This document shows positions 27,415 to 35,483 of a stretch of DNA of 64,000 bases, piece after piece. A model generated the notes under the pieces. That model had not been told where the DNA came from, did no database searches, and saw only the letters and a program-made list of their open reading frames with translations. Numbering within the stretch: the first letter of the stretch is position 1; every line of letters begins with the position of its first letter. Position numbers and translations under genes: made by a program. Source of the DNA: Dyadobacter psychrotolerans (GTDB lineage Bacteria > Bacteroidota > Bacteroidia > Cytophagales > Spirosomataceae); assembly GCF_004349265.1 (NCBI RefSeq), contig NZ_SMFL01000001.1, forward strand, positions 186,001 to 250,000, given 5' to 3'.

Positions 27415-27422
27415 CAAAAATA
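27415..27422 (-). promoter_or_regulatory. possible -7 element of the toxin-antitoxin promoter
   Basis: TATTTTTG on the minus strand fits TAnnTTTG; no TTG was found 17-23 bp further upstream, so support is partial. Confidence 0.33.
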
Positions 27423-27457
27423 AGTAATAAAATTTAAAATATGAATCCTGGATTATC

Positions 27458-28441
27458 TTATACAACTTTATTCACCAATTCTTCATTTGCTACAAACGCG
27501 TCAATATTCTTAAACGAAATAACCGCAATCTGTTCCATCGCCTCTTTGGTGAAGAATCCCTGGTGTGAGGTAATCAGCACGTTGGGGAAAGAAATAAGCC
27601 GGGCGATGAGATCATCCTGGATAATATCTTCTGAAAAATCCCTGAAAAACAAATTAGCTTCCTGCTCATAAACATCCAGTCCCAATGAACCAAGTTGTCC
27701 GCTTTTTAATCCTTCTATTACGTCAGACGTATGAACAAGTCCGCCCCGGCTCGTATTGATAAGCATCGCACCCGGCTTAAACAGTTTTAATGTATCTGCG
27801 TTGATCAAATGGTGAGTACTTTCCAGTAACGGACAATGCAGTGAAACAATATCGGCATCCGCAAGTGTCTCTTCCAGCGTTCCATACACTACGCCGGATT
27901 GCTGCAAAGCAGGATCGAGATGAATGTCAAAAGCAGCAATGTTACAGCCAAAACCACTTAATATTTTGCAAAAAGCTTTACCGATACTTCCTGTGCCGAT
28001 CACGGCAGCTTTCCGGTTGTGGAGGTTAAAACCCATCAGTCTTTCCAGAGAAAAATTGCCTTCCCTTATGCGGTTGTAAGCTTTATGCGTTTTTCGGTTT
28101 AGTGTCAGGATCAACGCCATCGCATGTTCGGCAACGGCCTCCGGCGAATATGCAGGAACACGAACAACTGAAATACCTAATTCCCGGGCCGCCTTAATAT
28201 CCACGTTATTAAACCCTGCGCAGCGTAATACAACAAGTTGCACTCCGTTATCGGCCAGTACCGTCAGCACCGCTTTATTGATCACGTCGTTTACAAAAAC
28301 ACAAACTGCATCAAATCCTTTTGTAAGCAACGCCGTTTGTTCGTTTAACGGTACTTTCATAAAAGTGATATCATGACCGGTATTGTATTCATTCAGGAAC
28401 TGTTCGTCGTAGTGGTGCGTACTGAAGGTAGCGATTTTCAT
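27458..28441 (-). CDS. D-lactate dehydrogenase (2-hydroxyacid dehydrogenase family)
   Basis: 327 residues from the ATG at 28441, chosen over the one at 28480 because MKIATFSTHHYDEQFL is the typical start of this family. The enzyme reduces pyruvate to D-lactate with NADH in the cytoplasm. NAD-binding GTGSIGKAF followed by an acidic Asp (AFDIHL), the catalytic Arg in NTSRGGLVHT, Glu in LDVYEQE and His in ITSHQGFFTKEA are all present. The C-terminal part (FFRDFSEDIIQDD) is characteristic of LdhA-type enzymes. No regulatory site is evident. Confidence 0.93.
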   Translation of the reverse strand: MKIATFSTHHYDEQFLNEYNTGHDITFMKVPLNEQTALLTKGFDAVCVFVNDVINKAVLTVLADNGVQLVVLRCAGFNNVDIKAARELGISVVRVPAYSPEAVAEHAMALILTLNRKTHKAYNRIREGNFSLERLMGFNLHNRKAAVIGTGSIGKAFCKILSGFGCNIAAFDIHLDPALQQSGVVYGTLEETLADADIVSLHCPLLESTHHLINADTLKLFKPGAMLINTSRGGLVHTSDVIEGLKSGQLGSLGLDVYEQEANLFFRDFSEDIIQDDLIARLISFPNVLITSHQGFFTKEAMEQIAVISFKNIDAFVANEELVNKVV

Positions 28442-28550
28442 GGCGTGATCATTTTTGATTTGCCAAGTTACTAATTGCATCTTAGAAAGTCACTTTAACA
28501 AATCCCGGATAAGATAAACTGAATATCAGCAAATAACATAAAGCAGCGTT

Positions 28551-28579
28551 TTTGCTCCAGTGAAACTTATCTATATTTG
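28551..28579 (+). promoter_or_regulatory. promoter TTTG-N17-TATATTTG of the MNT/HEPN pair
   Basis: TTTG at 28551-28554, a 17-bp spacer and TATATTTG at 28572-28579: a full match to the Bacteroidetes housekeeping promoter TTG-N17-23-TAnnTTTG. The MNT start codon follows only 4 bp after the -7 element, implying a leaderless or nearly leaderless mRNA. Confidence 0.6.
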
Positions 28580-28583
28580 TGAA

Positions 28584-28873
28584 ATGACAGAACTATCATC
28601 CATACGGCAAATTCTTATGCAGTTGAAAATGAGCTGGTTGAAAAGTTTCATGTCAGCTCTACAGGTTTATTTGGCTCAATTGTTCGTAACGATTTTACCG
28701 ATTCCAGTGACGTTGATATTATCGTTGAGTTTAACCGGCCTATCGGAATTGAATTTGTTGACCTGGCCGATTATATTGAAAGTAAGATCAGGAAAAATGT
28801 TGATCTCGTTTCCAGGAATGGTATAAAACCCAAATACTTTCAGGCGATACAATCAGAAATTATCTATGTCTAA
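28584..28873 (+). pseudogene. MNT-type nucleotidyltransferase antitoxin (MntA-like), frameshifted
   Basis: The frame opened by ATG 28584 (MTELSSIRQILMQLK) loses the family sequence at an A4 run (28626-28629). From there the other frame reads NELVEKFHVSSTGLFGSIVR and continues to a stop at 28871-28873. One missing A would join the two into a normal 97-residue protein. The second part contains the nucleotidyltransferase signature GSIVRNDFTDSSDVDIIVEF, that is GS-x10-DxD, and the common tail VDLVSRNGIKPKYFQAI. Family members AMPylate the HEPN toxin encoded next to them. As it stands the gene makes only a truncated product; a sequencing error in the A run cannot be excluded. Confidence 0.8.
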
Positions 28874-29197
28874 GCGGAACCCACAACTTCTAGTACAGGA
28901 CATTTTGAACAGTGGTATAAAAATACTGGAATACACAGATCATACTCATTCGAAGATTTTATCAACGATAGTAAAACAGTGGATGCCGTGGTAAGAAATT
29001 TTGAAATAATTGGTGAGGCATCGAACCGGCTATCAGATGATTTCAAAGATCAACATCCAGAAATTAACTGGCACAGGATACGCGGATTTAGGAACAGAAT
29101 TGTACATGACTACTTCGGCATTGATTATGCCATAGTTTGGGAAGTGAAAAGAGTATTTTTACCTGATCTTATTACCAAGTTAAATTTAATCGTTTAG
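28866..29197 (+). pseudogene. HEPN-domain toxin (HepT-like), frameshifted
   Basis: ATG at 28866 overlaps the MNT stop by 8 bp (ATGTCTAA), the standard arrangement. The N-terminal frame reads MSKRNPQLLVQDILNSGIKI then LEYTD. The family sequence then continues one frame over as YSFEDFINDSKTVDAVVRNF, then EIIGEA, so about one base is missing between 28938 and 28952. The C-terminal part carries the HEPN RNase motif R-x4-H in FRNRIVHDYF. Read as it stands the gene ends after about 42 codons. An ATG at 28979 could express a 72-residue C-terminal piece including R-x4-H, but without the N-terminal helices. Confidence 0.8.
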
Positions 29198-29244
29198 GTT
29201 ATTATGGGATTGGGTTTACCTGATCAAATATATTCTTTCTCTTT

Positions 29245-30918
29245 TCACAACTTCCCTTCAACCCAAACTGCCGCCAAACAGACCATCACAATCCCAAACC
29301 ACATCCAGGAAGAAAACTGCCTTTTGATTCCTTCTTCAATCTTCCGGTCAGGGCCAATCATTGCTTCGGTCAATCTTGTTTTGTAAGTATTATAAGTGCG
29401 TAGAAAATCCTGCATTTTTGTGAGATTAAAGGTTTCACCTGCGTTTTGAACAAACATTTCAGTTCCCAAAGAATCGGATAAAGTAAGCCAACCCGACTGT
29501 ACGGGACTAAAGGAACCAGTTGCCGATTGAACGTTCAATGCGGAGCCATTCAGGAAAACAGTATCGTCTTCAACTTGTAACAGCTTTGGTTTTTTTGGAA
29601 AATTATTCAGGTTAATTGTGGTTTTTAAATTCTGGTATATCGGGGCTGTAAGATCTATGTTTGATTTAGTCGGCGGATGCACAATGGCCAAAATCGCGTT
29701 CCAAACTTTCTGATAAGCAACGCTGTCACCTGTCAGCATCAGTGGAAACGTTTCGTTCAGAAGGCTCACGCCAATATTTCCCCTTGTTTTCTCAACCAAC
29801 ACCGGGTATCCGGGAACCAACACAGCATGATTGGAAGCGACAAACTGGTATGGCAAAGCAGTCAGCTCAGGCGAAATGGTAACGGCCTCTTCATTAGAAC
29901 TTCTTCTGGTTTGAATCTTTGTTCCCAAAGTACCATTGATAGCGGCAATTTCTTTTAAAGGATTTGTCAGATTGATGAACAACACACTTTTACCATTGGC
30001 AACTGCTTTTTTGACAATACTGTTTGAAGCATTTCCCGGATCAGTAATCACTACATCAGGATCCTTTGCCTTGTTAATTGTGAGTTTGCTTTGAATGTCT
30101 TTTGAAAGAGCCGTAGTGTATAAAACCGAATGCCCGTTTTTCCCCAGCCAACCCGCAAGATTACGGCTCTCAAAATCCGGATTATCAAGTATGAACTGAA
30201 AAGTCAACGGCTCGGACGGTCGGGCATAGAATCGCAAGGTATCAATGATTTTGCCATTTAGAGACAAATCTACCGAACTTCGTCCTTCTGTAAAAACCGG
30301 AAAATTCAGAGTGAATGATTTCGTTTCTTTATTTAATTTAACTGAATCCAAAGTCTGGCTGCCGTAACTAAGTTTCAGAACCTGCGCGACGGAAGATTTT
30401 ATATGTCCTTTAACCTTCTGCATTTCGCCTTTTCTAAGAATCGCTTTCCAGGTTAATTCCTGCAATTGGTCCGGCTTAACGTAGGAAATATATTTAATGG
30501 CCGGATGATGTTCCGATTGAAGCAATGTTGAAAAAACAGATGGATGAAAATCCGCTCCTGCTAAAATTACAGTATCAAGACTAGCCAGACTTTCCAAGTC
30601 TTGAAGACTTGAAAAGTCTAAAATTTCGGCTGATTTCAAACTATCGGTTAGTGACTTCGCAAATTCCGAGGAAACATTTTTACCAAAAATAATCCCGGTT
30701 GCAGATGACGATTCTCTTTTTAAATAAGGCTGTAAAATAAAACCCATCACTGCAACCCAAAGCACAACATTAAGACCCAATTTCAGTGCTTGTCTGCCTG
30801 TAAATCCTGATGAATTCCTAAAAACCAGCAACCACAGCTGCATTGGAAGAACAGCAACGGCAAGCACAAATATGAGCTGGTTTAAAAAATCCGACCAGTC
30901 GTAGTTAAATTGAATCAT
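29245..30918 (-). CDS. membrane protein at the end of the MoxR/DUF58/BatA-like cluster
   Basis: 557 residues. Hydrophobic helices at about 14-33 and 48-64 and at the C terminus (about 538-554, WFGIVMVCLAAVWVEGKL) bracket a large soluble, probably periplasmic, region. The middle part (about 285-330, PDVVITDPGNASNSIVKKAV and GKSVLFINL) resembles the glutamine-amidotransferase-like fold found in related BatA-type proteins; that is a weak resemblance. It belongs to the minus-strand cluster with DUF4175, 67 bp upstream. Residues 101-111 (DFSSLQDLESL) are encoded by a copy of a palindromic repeat also found in that 67-bp gap. Confidence 0.75.
   Translation of the reverse strand: MIQFNYDWSDFLNQLIFVLAVAVLPMQLWLLVFRNSSGFTGRQALKLGLNVVLWVAVMGFILQPYLKRESSSATGIIFGKNVSSEFAKSLTDSLKSAEILDFSSLQDLESLASLDTVILAGADFHPSVFSTLLQSEHHPAIKYISYVKPDQLQELTWKAILRKGEMQKVKGHIKSSVAQVLKLSYGSQTLDSVKLNKETKSFTLNFPVFTEGRSSVDLSLNGKIIDTLRFYARPSEPLTFQFILDNPDFESRNLAGWLGKNGHSVLYTTALSKDIQSKLTINKAKDPDVVITDPGNASNSIVKKAVANGKSVLFINLTNPLKEIAAINGTLGTKIQTRRSSNEEAVTISPELTALPYQFVASNHAVLVPGYPVLVEKTRGNIGVSLLNETFPLMLTGDSVAYQKVWNAILAIVHPPTKSNIDLTAPIYQNLKTTINLNNFPKKPKLLQVEDDTVFLNGSALNVQSATGSFSPVQSGWLTLSDSLGTEMFVQNAGETFNLTKMQDFLRTYNTYKTRLTEAMIGPDRKIEEGIKRQFSSWMWFGIVMVCLAAVWVEGKL
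30588..30618. repeat. 31-bp palindromic repeat, copy inside a coding region
   Basis: Inverted arms GACTTTCCAAGTCTT and AAGACTTGAAAAGTC around a central G. It is identical to 30948-30978 except for one base, so one arm pair is mismatched here. It lies in frame within the 557-residue membrane protein gene. Confidence 0.85.
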
Positions 30919-30947
30919 ATGTTAATTTATTTTACCTTCCTGGTTTT

Positions 30948-30978
30948 GACTTTCCAAGTCTTGAAGACTTGGAAAGTC
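30948..30978. repeat. 31-bp palindromic repeat, intergenic copy
   Basis: Perfect 15-bp arms GACTTTCCAAGTCTT and AAGACTTGGAAAGTC around a single central G, in the 67-bp gap between the DUF4175 gene and the 557-residue membrane protein gene. It could act as an mRNA-stabilising or attenuating hairpin in the operon. Confidence 0.88.
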
Positions 30979-30985
30979 TGCAGGT

Positions 30986-33211
30986 CTAGCGCATTTTTTT
31001 CCAGAAAGCTTCTTCCAGTTTCTTATCACTTGAATAGCTCCGACTGCTTTGTACGGAAGGATTCGAACGCTTGTATAGCTCCGTTTTAAGCTGCTGTTTC
31101 TCCCTGTCAGATAGCATTTTACCACTTACCAGTTTTTGTAGAGAAGCAATAACAGCCCAGTTTTGAAGTCCGCCGTTGAGTGGACCGCTGTTCATAAGCC
31201 GCTCAGATAAAGTCGCACCGGCAAGTTGCAACTTGTTTTGTCGGGTTGTGTTGCTGCCCATGTAATCCAGATATCCTAAAACCTCGGCAGCAAGTTGTTC
31301 CGTCCGTTTTTGATCGTAGATCTTTTCTGACGCCAGATTCGAATTGACATCCTTTAATTCTCCACTCAGACGTTTTTCCTTTTCTTTGATAGGCGGTGGA
31401 TCGTAGCCACTTTTCTTGACAAATGTTCGTGCTTTATGCTGCGCCGATTTCAAAAATTCCAGCGCCTTGTGCTCGTAAGGCATCGCCTTTTCCGGTTCGT
31501 ACATCCGTAAATGTAATTCCGACTGCCACATATTTTCTAATGCCATTTTCAGCAGACTTCGGGTAGACTGCTCGTAAAACGTATTGGTTTCCGCGTCATC
31601 ATGTGAGTGGGTATACTGCTCCATAATTTCAGCCAAGGCATCCTTAGGTTCACCACCTCCGTGTTCGTCGGCATGAGAATGCCCTTCTTCCTTATGCGCC
31701 GGTTCAGATGCCCGACGCTCGGCTGCTTCACCATCTCCATCGGATTTGTGGGTGTAGGCATCCAGTATGTTTCCGCCAGCCGCGTCCTGGTCGTCAGGCG
31801 GGCCACCACCGCCTCCAAGATTTTGTTCAAATTCCTCACCCAAATACTGTCCATACCGCAAACGAAGTACTTTTTGATCAAATCCGATTTCATTGGAAAT
31901 CGATGAAAATTCCTTTTTAGAAATTTTCTTTTTCCTGGAAATCAGTTTTTCGGTGTCAATGATAATCTGGCGCTGGCTGCGGAAATATTCCGGCATAATG
32001 TTAACCGCCATCGTTGCCAGCTCTGCCTCCTCTACCTGAGCCGTGTCTTTATAGACCAGGAAGTAGGTATCCGATTTGGTAAAATTAGCCTCCGGCTGCT
32101 TGTTATCAACCGCAGCCCAATAATAGTATAACTCATCACCCGGAGTAAAATTAAGTGCTTTGAGGTCAATTACCTTTTGCATATTGGCTTCCTTAAAATC
32201 CGAAGGACTTAAAGGAAATTTCATCTCCCGAAACTTTACATTTTCACCTGAACCACGTGCAACCGTCGCAACGATAAAGGCCTGGCGCACACGAAAATCA
32301 TCTGAAATTTTGGCAGAAATGTTTAAAGACTTACTGTCTTTAAGTAAATGATATTTATACAATTCTTTGGAAGCAGGCTCAATTTTAGGAGCCAGGTCGG
32401 GCAGTGCTTCGAGCCTGTAAAAATCAGATTGATAAACCAGTGAATCTTTCCAGTATGCTTTAATCGCATATAACCCGGAACCGGCAAGTTTATCTGTATA
32501 CTGAAAAGTTTGTCCGTCACTTTTGAAATGAACTTCTTCTCCGCGGTTATTTGCCAAACGAACCGACAAATTCTGATTGTGACTAAATCCGATATTCCAT
32601 TGCAAAGCCGACCCGCTGATTGCGCTTACGTTAAGATCTTCGGTTTGTTTTTTAGGCAACCTGGTATAGGCAGGAGGTTGAATTGTCACCTTGGCGAATT
32701 CAAAAACCGGTGGAACGAGCGGCTCTACCTTGCCAGGAATATTTTCAGATTTTTCCGGAATACCTGTATCGTTTCTGGCAGCAAAACTGATTTTTGGATA
32801 GGTAAAATAAAAGGCAGCTGAGAATAAAAACAGCCCGGCATATATTCCAATTCCGGAATACAACTTGCTGAAAGGAAACTGAACATCACCTGAGACGTAA
32901 CCGAGACGTTCCAGCTGCAATTGCTCAGCCAGGTTTAGTACTTCTTTTTCAAGCAGATGCAGGCTGTATTCTGTTTCGCCCACATAGGAATGAATCAGCG
33001 ATATTGCCTTCGGTTTTTTACTTTGAAATATCTGTGTAAGATAAATCCCAATACCTAAACCCGCCGTAGCCGCCAATACCGGAGTAAAAGCAGACGAAGT
33101 TAAAGCCGAAACAATCAGAAAAGCGGATGCTGCCAACAGAACACACCGAAGCACAGCGTTGGCATAAAGCTGATTCGTAACAGCACCTATCAGTTTTTGT
33201 AGTTCAAGCAT
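30986..33211 (-). CDS. DUF4175-family membrane protein
   Basis: 741 residues. Two N-terminal hydrophobic helices (about 20-60) and a third near 125-145 precede a large soluble part. A beta-rich region (about 165-400, VTIQPPAYTRLPKKQTEDL) is followed by a charged, helical C-terminal half with a glycine-rich linker (NLGGGGGPPDD near 455) and a His/Glu-rich stretch (about 500-530, EEGHSHADEHGGGEP). The family is known from Bacteroidetes and proteobacterial MoxR/BatA-type loci; its function is unknown. The start overlaps the BatA-like gene by 8 bp. The His-rich stretch could bind metal, which is speculation. Confidence 0.82.
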   Translation of the reverse strand: MLELQKLIGAVTNQLYANAVLRCVLLAASAFLIVSALTSSAFTPVLAATAGLGIGIYLTQIFQSKKPKAISLIHSYVGETEYSLHLLEKEVLNLAEQLQLERLGYVSGDVQFPFSKLYSGIGIYAGLFLFSAAFYFTYPKISFAARNDTGIPEKSENIPGKVEPLVPPVFEFAKVTIQPPAYTRLPKKQTEDLNVSAISGSALQWNIGFSHNQNLSVRLANNRGEEVHFKSDGQTFQYTDKLAGSGLYAIKAYWKDSLVYQSDFYRLEALPDLAPKIEPASKELYKYHLLKDSKSLNISAKISDDFRVRQAFIVATVARGSGENVKFREMKFPLSPSDFKEANMQKVIDLKALNFTPGDELYYYWAAVDNKQPEANFTKSDTYFLVYKDTAQVEEAELATMAVNIMPEYFRSQRQIIIDTEKLISRKKKISKKEFSSISNEIGFDQKVLRLRYGQYLGEEFEQNLGGGGGPPDDQDAAGGNILDAYTHKSDGDGEAAERRASEPAHKEEGHSHADEHGGGEPKDALAEIMEQYTHSHDDAETNTFYEQSTRSLLKMALENMWQSELHLRMYEPEKAMPYEHKALEFLKSAQHKARTFVKKSGYDPPPIKEKEKRLSGELKDVNSNLASEKIYDQKRTEQLAAEVLGYLDYMGSNTTRQNKLQLAGATLSERLMNSGPLNGGLQNWAVIASLQKLVSGKMLSDREKQQLKTELYKRSNPSVQSSRSYSSDKKLEEAFWKKMR

Positions 33212-34409
33212 AATTCTGGGTGACAGTTTTTTTCAACGCGATCCAGCGCTCAATTAATAAAGTGATTACAAAAAGCAACAAAAGCCATTGATGTATTTTC
33301 ACAGACGACTGATTTATGACAGGTTTACTTTTGACAAACGTTGCGTTCAACTGCTGCTGACTCAACAGATTTTTGGTTGTTTTGAGCTTATAAAACTGAA
33401 CCATCGCCTCTCCCAGCCATTCGGGCAACTGTCCGTTTCTGACCAATTCCGAAGTGGGCACGCGCAGCGAATCCTGCAATTGAAAGACGTTATCAGTCAA
33501 ATATTTATCCCGAATATCTCCCGAAAGCACATATAAAACTCGTGGATCAGGGGCTATAATTTGCTGATCCAAAAGTATCCAGTCGTATTTTATGTCTGTT
33601 TTTTTTATGAGATCCAAGGCAAAAGGAACACCATAAATCTCTTCCAAAGCAAGTAAAGACGCCTGGACTGTTTGTTGTTCGACAGGATTTTTATAGTCCA
33701 GCAAAACTTTAATTTTTCCTTTATGAACAGGTTCAGAAGTGAAACTTCCGGTTTGATCCGATGCAGTTTTCAAAAGCCCCGTTTTAATATCCGTGAACAT
33801 TTTTTTCCCTTCTCCCAATTCCAGATATGGGATCTTTCCAACTGTTGCAGAATCTGCGATGGAGTGAAGCTTGAAAGATTCTGGTGTGTAAATTGGAGGT
33901 AAGTTTGCCAGGCTGCCGGTATTGTTAATGTACAAATTCAGCTCACCCCCGTGACTCCCGGCTTTTGAAATACTATTTTGTAAAAGTAAAAATTGCGCAT
34001 ACTGTTTTGGCAAGATCGCTAGGTCCTTAACCTGCTCTGTTTCCTGACCGATCCAGAAAACTTTTTCTCCCTTTTTTAAAGCTTCTTCCAACTCAAACCG
34101 GAAATTGCTGACAAGCCTTTCATCGGGTTGAATAAGGTGCACTTTGGATGTAGTCTTGTCTTTATTCAGCCATTCGGCAATAGGTTTGCTTAGCAACAGA
34201 ACTAACAAAATGACCATCAGGCATCTTAACAGCAAGAGTAAAATTTCATCAAGTCTCAGTCCCCGATGCTGAAGACTGGTTTTGTCTGTCAACCACTGAC
34301 TTGCGGCCCAGGCAATAGTCTGTCCCTTTTTCTGATACCAAAAATGAATAATAACGGGTATGGCGACGGCCAGCGCACCCCAAAGTAAAGCAGGTTGCAG
34401 AAAGACCAT
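33204..34409 (-). CDS. BatA-like membrane protein (aerotolerance N-terminal domain)
   Basis: 401 residues. The N-terminal BatA domain is clear: FLQPALLWGALAVAIPVIIH (first membrane helix), then a short linker, QHRGLRLDEILLLLLRCLMVILLVLLLSKPI (second helix). The rest lacks the von Willebrand A metal-binding motif (DxSxS), so this is the VWA-less type. A final membrane helix lies near the C terminus (about 375-392, WLLLLFVITLLIERW). Start and stop overlap both neighbours (1 bp with DUF58, 8 bp with DUF4175), showing tight coupling. By family it acts with the MoxR ATPase in an inner-membrane assembly or chaperone-like complex. Confidence 0.85.
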   Translation of the reverse strand: MVFLQPALLWGALAVAIPVIIHFWYQKKGQTIAWAASQWLTDKTSLQHRGLRLDEILLLLLRCLMVILLVLLLSKPIAEWLNKDKTTSKVHLIQPDERLVSNFRFELEEALKKGEKVFWIGQETEQVKDLAILPKQYAQFLLLQNSISKAGSHGGELNLYINNTGSLANLPPIYTPESFKLHSIADSATVGKIPYLELGEGKKMFTDIKTGLLKTASDQTGSFTSEPVHKGKIKVLLDYKNPVEQQTVQASLLALEEIYGVPFALDLIKKTDIKYDWILLDQQIIAPDPRVLYVLSGDIRDKYLTDNVFQLQDSLRVPTSELVRNGQLPEWLGEAMVQFYKLKTTKNLLSQQQLNATFVKSKPVINQSSVKIHQWLLLLFVITLLIERWIALKKTVTQNYA

Positions 34410-35311
34410 TATCCTTTTCGTTTTGTTAAAAATGTTTTTAAAACCATTCCCAGCGGATCGGCCAGTTTTGCTCTCACCAGATGTACATGCGGGATTTGCA
34501 GTTCGGTTTTTACCTTTTCAAGATAGGCCGCGGATGATTCGACAAACTTCTCACGAACCGATTCTGCATCAAGTTCAATTTCCCTTCCGGTCTCCAAATC
34601 CTTAAAACGATAAAAACCTTTGAGATTAAAATCTGTTTCCTGCTCACCCAAAATCTGAAAAATAACAATTTCTCTTCTCGGATTAGCAAGAGACCTGATC
34701 AACCTAAGCCACTCCTCTCCTGCCTGCAAAAAGTCGGTAACAAATATCAGCTGCTCTTTGCCTTTATTTTGAAATTCCGGAAATTTAATCTGCTGTTCCG
34801 GATCCATTTTCCATTCACCTCCGGCAACTGTTTTTTCCAAACCCACCAGTATTTTTTGAAAAGACTGTTTGCCTGACGAAGATGATCCCGTTCCGGTAAG
34901 CGTTTGGATAGAGCCGTTTTGCAGCGTATACAGACTCATCTGGTCGTTTTGTATATAACACAAATAAGCCAGTGAAGCCAGCAGTATTTGTGCATAAGTC
35001 AGCCTGCTGATACCTTTCTCCGCATAATTCATAGAACCGGAAAGGTCCAGTACAAAACGGACCTGCTTATCACTTTCCGTGGATGACTCCCGCACCAGAT
35101 GTTTATCTGTTCTTGCAAATAACTTCCAGTCAATTCTTTTGGGATCATCGCCTGGCTGGTAATGCCGGTATTGTTCAAATTCGGTTCCCAATCCGGACCG
35201 CTTACTTGTATGAATCCCCAACATCAATTCCTCACTAACCAGTTTTCCGGTCAGCTGCAGGTTTTTGAGTTTGATCAGATCCGAAGCCAGTAAGCCAGTT
35301 GTTTTAACCAT
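34409..35311 (-). CDS. DUF58 domain protein
   Basis: 300 residues. The DUF58 signature YQPGDDPKRIDWKLFARTDK is near residue 50, followed by a VWA-like fold with VRFVLDLSGSMNYAEKG (DxSxS, a candidate metal-ion adhesion site) and LIFVTDFLQAGEEW. DUF58 proteins are encoded next to MoxR AAA ATPases and are thought to act as their adaptors or substrates. It lacks membrane helices and should be cytoplasmic. It overlaps the BatA-like gene by 1 bp; a 172-bp gap full of short palindromes separates it from moxR. Confidence 0.92.
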   Translation of the reverse strand: MVKTTGLLASDLIKLKNLQLTGKLVSEELMLGIHTSKRSGLGTEFEQYRHYQPGDDPKRIDWKLFARTDKHLVRESSTESDKQVRFVLDLSGSMNYAEKGISRLTYAQILLASLAYLCYIQNDQMSLYTLQNGSIQTLTGTGSSSSGKQSFQKILVGLEKTVAGGEWKMDPEQQIKFPEFQNKGKEQLIFVTDFLQAGEEWLRLIRSLANPRREIVIFQILGEQETDFNLKGFYRFKDLETGREIELDAESVREKFVESSAAYLEKVKTELQIPHVHLVRAKLADPLGMVLKTFLTKRKG

Positions 35312-35327
35312 TTGTTTTGTTTCAAAA

Positions 35328-35480
35328 GCCCCATTGGGGCATCCTGTTTACAGCAAAAAAAGATTGAAATCGAATTAACTCCCTGGGAGTTTCCTGTTTT
35401 TCCAGGTATAGGAGGCTCCGTTGGAGCCGGCAACTGTTACTCCTACCATTTACTAGAAACAGGGAGCCACTCCGGAGCTA
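35328..35480. repeat. cluster of short palindromic repeats between moxR and the DUF58 gene
   Basis: Four compact GC-rich hairpins: GCCCCATTGGGGC (35328-35340), ACTCCCTGGGAGT (35378-35390), GGCTCCGTTGGAGCC (35414-35428) and CTCCGGAG (35470-35477). Units 1 and 2 are each followed by a CCTGTTT-containing tail (ATCCTGTTTACAG, TTCCTGTTTTTCC). Unit 4 carries the same tail in the opposite orientation (CCTGTTTCTAG on the minus strand). This looks like a mixed-orientation set of one Bacteroidetes REP-like repeat family. Confidence 0.75.
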
Positions 35481-35483
35481 TGA

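Noticed and set aside
28560..28826. 88-codon frame at the MNT locus taken as an intact novel gene
   Set aside because: Its second half is the wrong frame: the nucleotidyltransferase signature is encoded one frame over, so this is a frameshifted MNT gene.
30922..31125. 67-codon minus frame over the palindromic gap
   Set aside because: Overlaps the DUF4175 gene out of frame; its tail is only the translation of the palindromic repeat.
35328..35480. CRISPR array
   Set aside because: The hairpins differ in sequence and spacing, spacers are not of constant length, and no cas genes are nearby; REP-like repeats fit better.
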